NCBI RefSeq assembly: GCF_001983105.1
Contig: NZ_MOMC01000038.1
Span: forward strand, 36,180-43,211
Source: Pseudofrankia asymbiotica
Lineage (GTDB): Bacteria > Actinomycetota > Actinomycetes > Frankiales > Frankiaceae
Length of the DNA stretch: 7,032 nt
Direction: 5' to 3'
In this document: positions 5,872 through 7,032 of the stretch, piece after piece
How positions within the stretch are numbered: the first letter of the stretch is position 1
Layout of the letters: every line of letters starts with the position of its first letter
Made by a program: the position numbers and the translations under genes
Notes under the pieces: model-generated
What the model saw: the letters and a program-made list of their open reading frames with translations, nothing else
Database searches by the model: none
Told to the model about the DNA's origin: nothing

Positions 5872-5963
5872 CGCCGCATCATGGGACACACTGACCAGGT
5901 GATCTATGGCGCGACACCGCGGCCCGAGGCCGTGGCACAGACCGCTGGACGTCGTTCGTCGCC

Positions 5964-5969
5964 GGGGGA
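5964..5969 (+). promoter_or_regulatory. Ribosome binding site for the metallopeptidase
   Basis: GGGGGA ends eight bases before the ATG at 5978. It favours this start over the upstream in-frame ATG at 5906, which would add 24 Arg-rich residues not expected before a zinc ribbon. Confidence 0.55.
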
Positions 5970-5977
5970 CATCGGCG

Positions 5978-7021
5978 ATGCGTGACTTCGCCTGCCCGAA
6001 ATGCGGGCAGCAGCTGACGTTCGAGAACTCGCGCTGCCTGAGCTGCCACAGCAGCATCGGCTTCGATCTCGACGCGCGTTCGTTCGCCATCGTGACCGCC
6101 GAAGAGGCCCGCGCCGAGGGCGGTGGCGTGTCCAGGTGCGCGAACGTCGACGTTGCCGCGTGTAACTGGCTCTCACCGCCTGAGCACCCCTCCGGGCTGT
6201 GCAGGTCGTGTGCGCTCACCCGCACCCGGCCCGCGGATGCCGATCTGGACGCACTGCCGGCCTTCGCCGAGGCCGAGGCGGCCAAGCGGCGGCTGGTGTT
6301 CGAACTGACCGAACTGGGCCTGCCGCTTCGCGGACGGGACGTCAACCCCGAGACCGGGCTGTGTTTCGACCTGCTTTCCAGCAGCCATGAGCATGTCGTC
6401 ACGGGCCATGCCAATGGGGTGATCACCCTGGACCTGGCCGAGGGCGACGATGTGCACCGTGAGCAGTTGCGTGTGTCGATGGCCGAGCCCTACCGCACCC
6501 TGCTTGGCCACTTCCGGCACGAGATCGGTCATTATTACTTCACGGTCCTCATCGACAGCGACGACGACAGAGAGCGGTTCACAACGCTGTTCGGTGACCC
6601 CGACGCCGACTACCAGGCCGCCCTCGATCGGCATTATCAAAAGGGGCCGCCCGGCGGCTGGCAGGATACCTACGTCTCCGCCTACGCCACCATGCACCCG
6701 GCCGAGGACTGGGCCGAGACCTTCGCGCACTACCTCCACGTCCGCGACACCCTCGACACCGCCGCCGCCTTCGGCTTCGCGCCGGCCGGCGCCACCCTGG
6801 CGACCCCGCTCGTCGGCGACGTGGGATTCCGGCGCATCATCGAGCTGTGGCTGCCGCTGGCCTGGTCGCTCAATATGATCAACAGGTCGATGGGGCATCC
6901 GGACCTCTATCCGTTCGTCCTCCCGCCTCCCGCGCTGGACAAGATGCGCCTCGTCCACAGCCTCGTCACCGGACAGGGCGACGCCGATCGCGCCGCCGCG
7001 GGCCAGGCCGCGCGGTCCTGA
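5978..7021 (+). CDS. Putative zinc-binding metallopeptidase with N-terminal zinc ribbon
   Basis: The 347-residue product has an N-terminal zinc ribbon, FACPKCG then RCLSCH, with C6, C9, C20 and C23. A second cysteine set (C54, C62, C75, C78; CRSCALTR) probably binds another zinc. The rest resembles the Peptidase_Mx type of putative zinc metallopeptidases. HEIGHYYF gives the HExxH site (181-185, ligands H181 and H185, catalytic E182), and PAEDWAETFAHYLH, from E243 onward, should supply the third ligand. No signal peptide or membrane helix is seen, so it is probably cytosolic; substrate and role are unknown. The ATG at 5978 is chosen because the zinc ribbon starts at once after it and a GGGGGA site precedes it. 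The gene stands alone, 237 bases after the glycosyltransferase, with its own likely promoter. Some codons are AT-ended (for example around 6529-6540 and 6630-6642), a little unlike its neighbours. Confidence 0.88.
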   Translation: MRDFACPKCGQQLTFENSRCLSCHSSIGFDLDARSFAIVTAEEARAEGGGVSRCANVDVAACNWLSPPEHPSGLCRSCALTRTRPADADLDALPAFAEAEAAKRRLVFELTELGLPLRGRDVNPETGLCFDLLSSSHEHVVTGHANGVITLDLAEGDDVHREQLRVSMAEPYRTLLGHFRHEIGHYYFTVLIDSDDDRERFTTLFGDPDADYQAALDRHYQKGPPGGWQDTYVSAYATMHPAEDWAETFAHYLHVRDTLDTAAAFGFAPAGATLATPLVGDVGFRRIIELWLPLAWSLNMINRSMGHPDLYPFVLPPPALDKMRLVHSLVTGQGDADRAAAGQAARS

Positions 7022-7032
7022 CGCCCAGGATC

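Noticed and set aside
4799..5872. A 357-codon open frame on the minus strand
   Set aside because: It is antisense to the glycosyltransferase; its apparent Asp-Thr-Gly repeats are just the reverse reading of the 15-bp repeats.
5906..5977. Longer metallopeptidase starting at ATG 5906
   Set aside because: The extra 24 residues are Arg-rich without family character, and the ATG at 5978 has a better ribosome binding site right before the zinc ribbon.
6173..6958. A 261-codon open frame on the minus strand
   Set aside because: It is antisense to the metallopeptidase gene, whose HEIGH and cysteine motifs show that the plus strand is coding.

Overview
The window is about 7 kb of very GC-rich DNA with dense gene packing, many GTG starts, four-base start/stop overlaps and strong G/C third-position bias. 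An F420-type luciferase-like oxidoreductase is also present. Together these point to a high-GC actinomycete; a Frankia-like or related soil actinobacterium is my guess, and no marker gene settles it. The same base composition leaves long open frames antisense to real genes, and these were discarded.

Left part (1-1388, minus strand): a HAD-family phosphohydrolase gene is followed 12 bases later by a DUF72 (YecE-like) gene that runs off the left edge of the window. They look like a two-gene operon. A perfect 12-bp tandem duplication lies exactly over the HAD start and supplies two possible GTG starts.

Middle part (1549-5740, plus strand): a 160-bp divergent intergenic region separates the HAD gene from five tightly packed genes. 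These are an F420-dependent LLM-class oxidoreductase (G6PDH-like family), an acyl-CoA-dehydrogenase-like flavoprotein, a PIG-L-type zinc deacetylase, a NodS-like SAM methyltransferase and a GT-A fold family 2 glycosyltransferase. The last four are joined by GTGA, ATGA and GTGA overlaps and the first pair is 10 bases apart, so one transcript is likely. Deacetylation followed by N-methylation next to a sugar transferase recalls lipo-chitooligosaccharide (Nod factor) tailoring, although the deacetylase is PIG-L and not NodB. I infer a soluble pathway that makes a modified amino-sugar or related amine; the product is unknown.

Two genes of this cluster carry repeat DNA inside their reading frames. 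The acyl-CoA-dehydrogenase-like gene holds a 23-bp, almost perfect inverted repeat with a 7-base loop (3302-3354), which encodes an Asp/Ser-rich insert between helices. The glycosyltransferase begins with five 15-bp repeats (4967-5041) that run directly into its first beta strand.

Right part (5741-7032): a 237-bp intergenic region holds a possible terminator hairpin and a TTGACA -35 box. It is followed by a monocistronic gene for a zinc-ribbon protein with an HEIGH metallopeptidase motif. The last 11 bases hold nothing recognisable.
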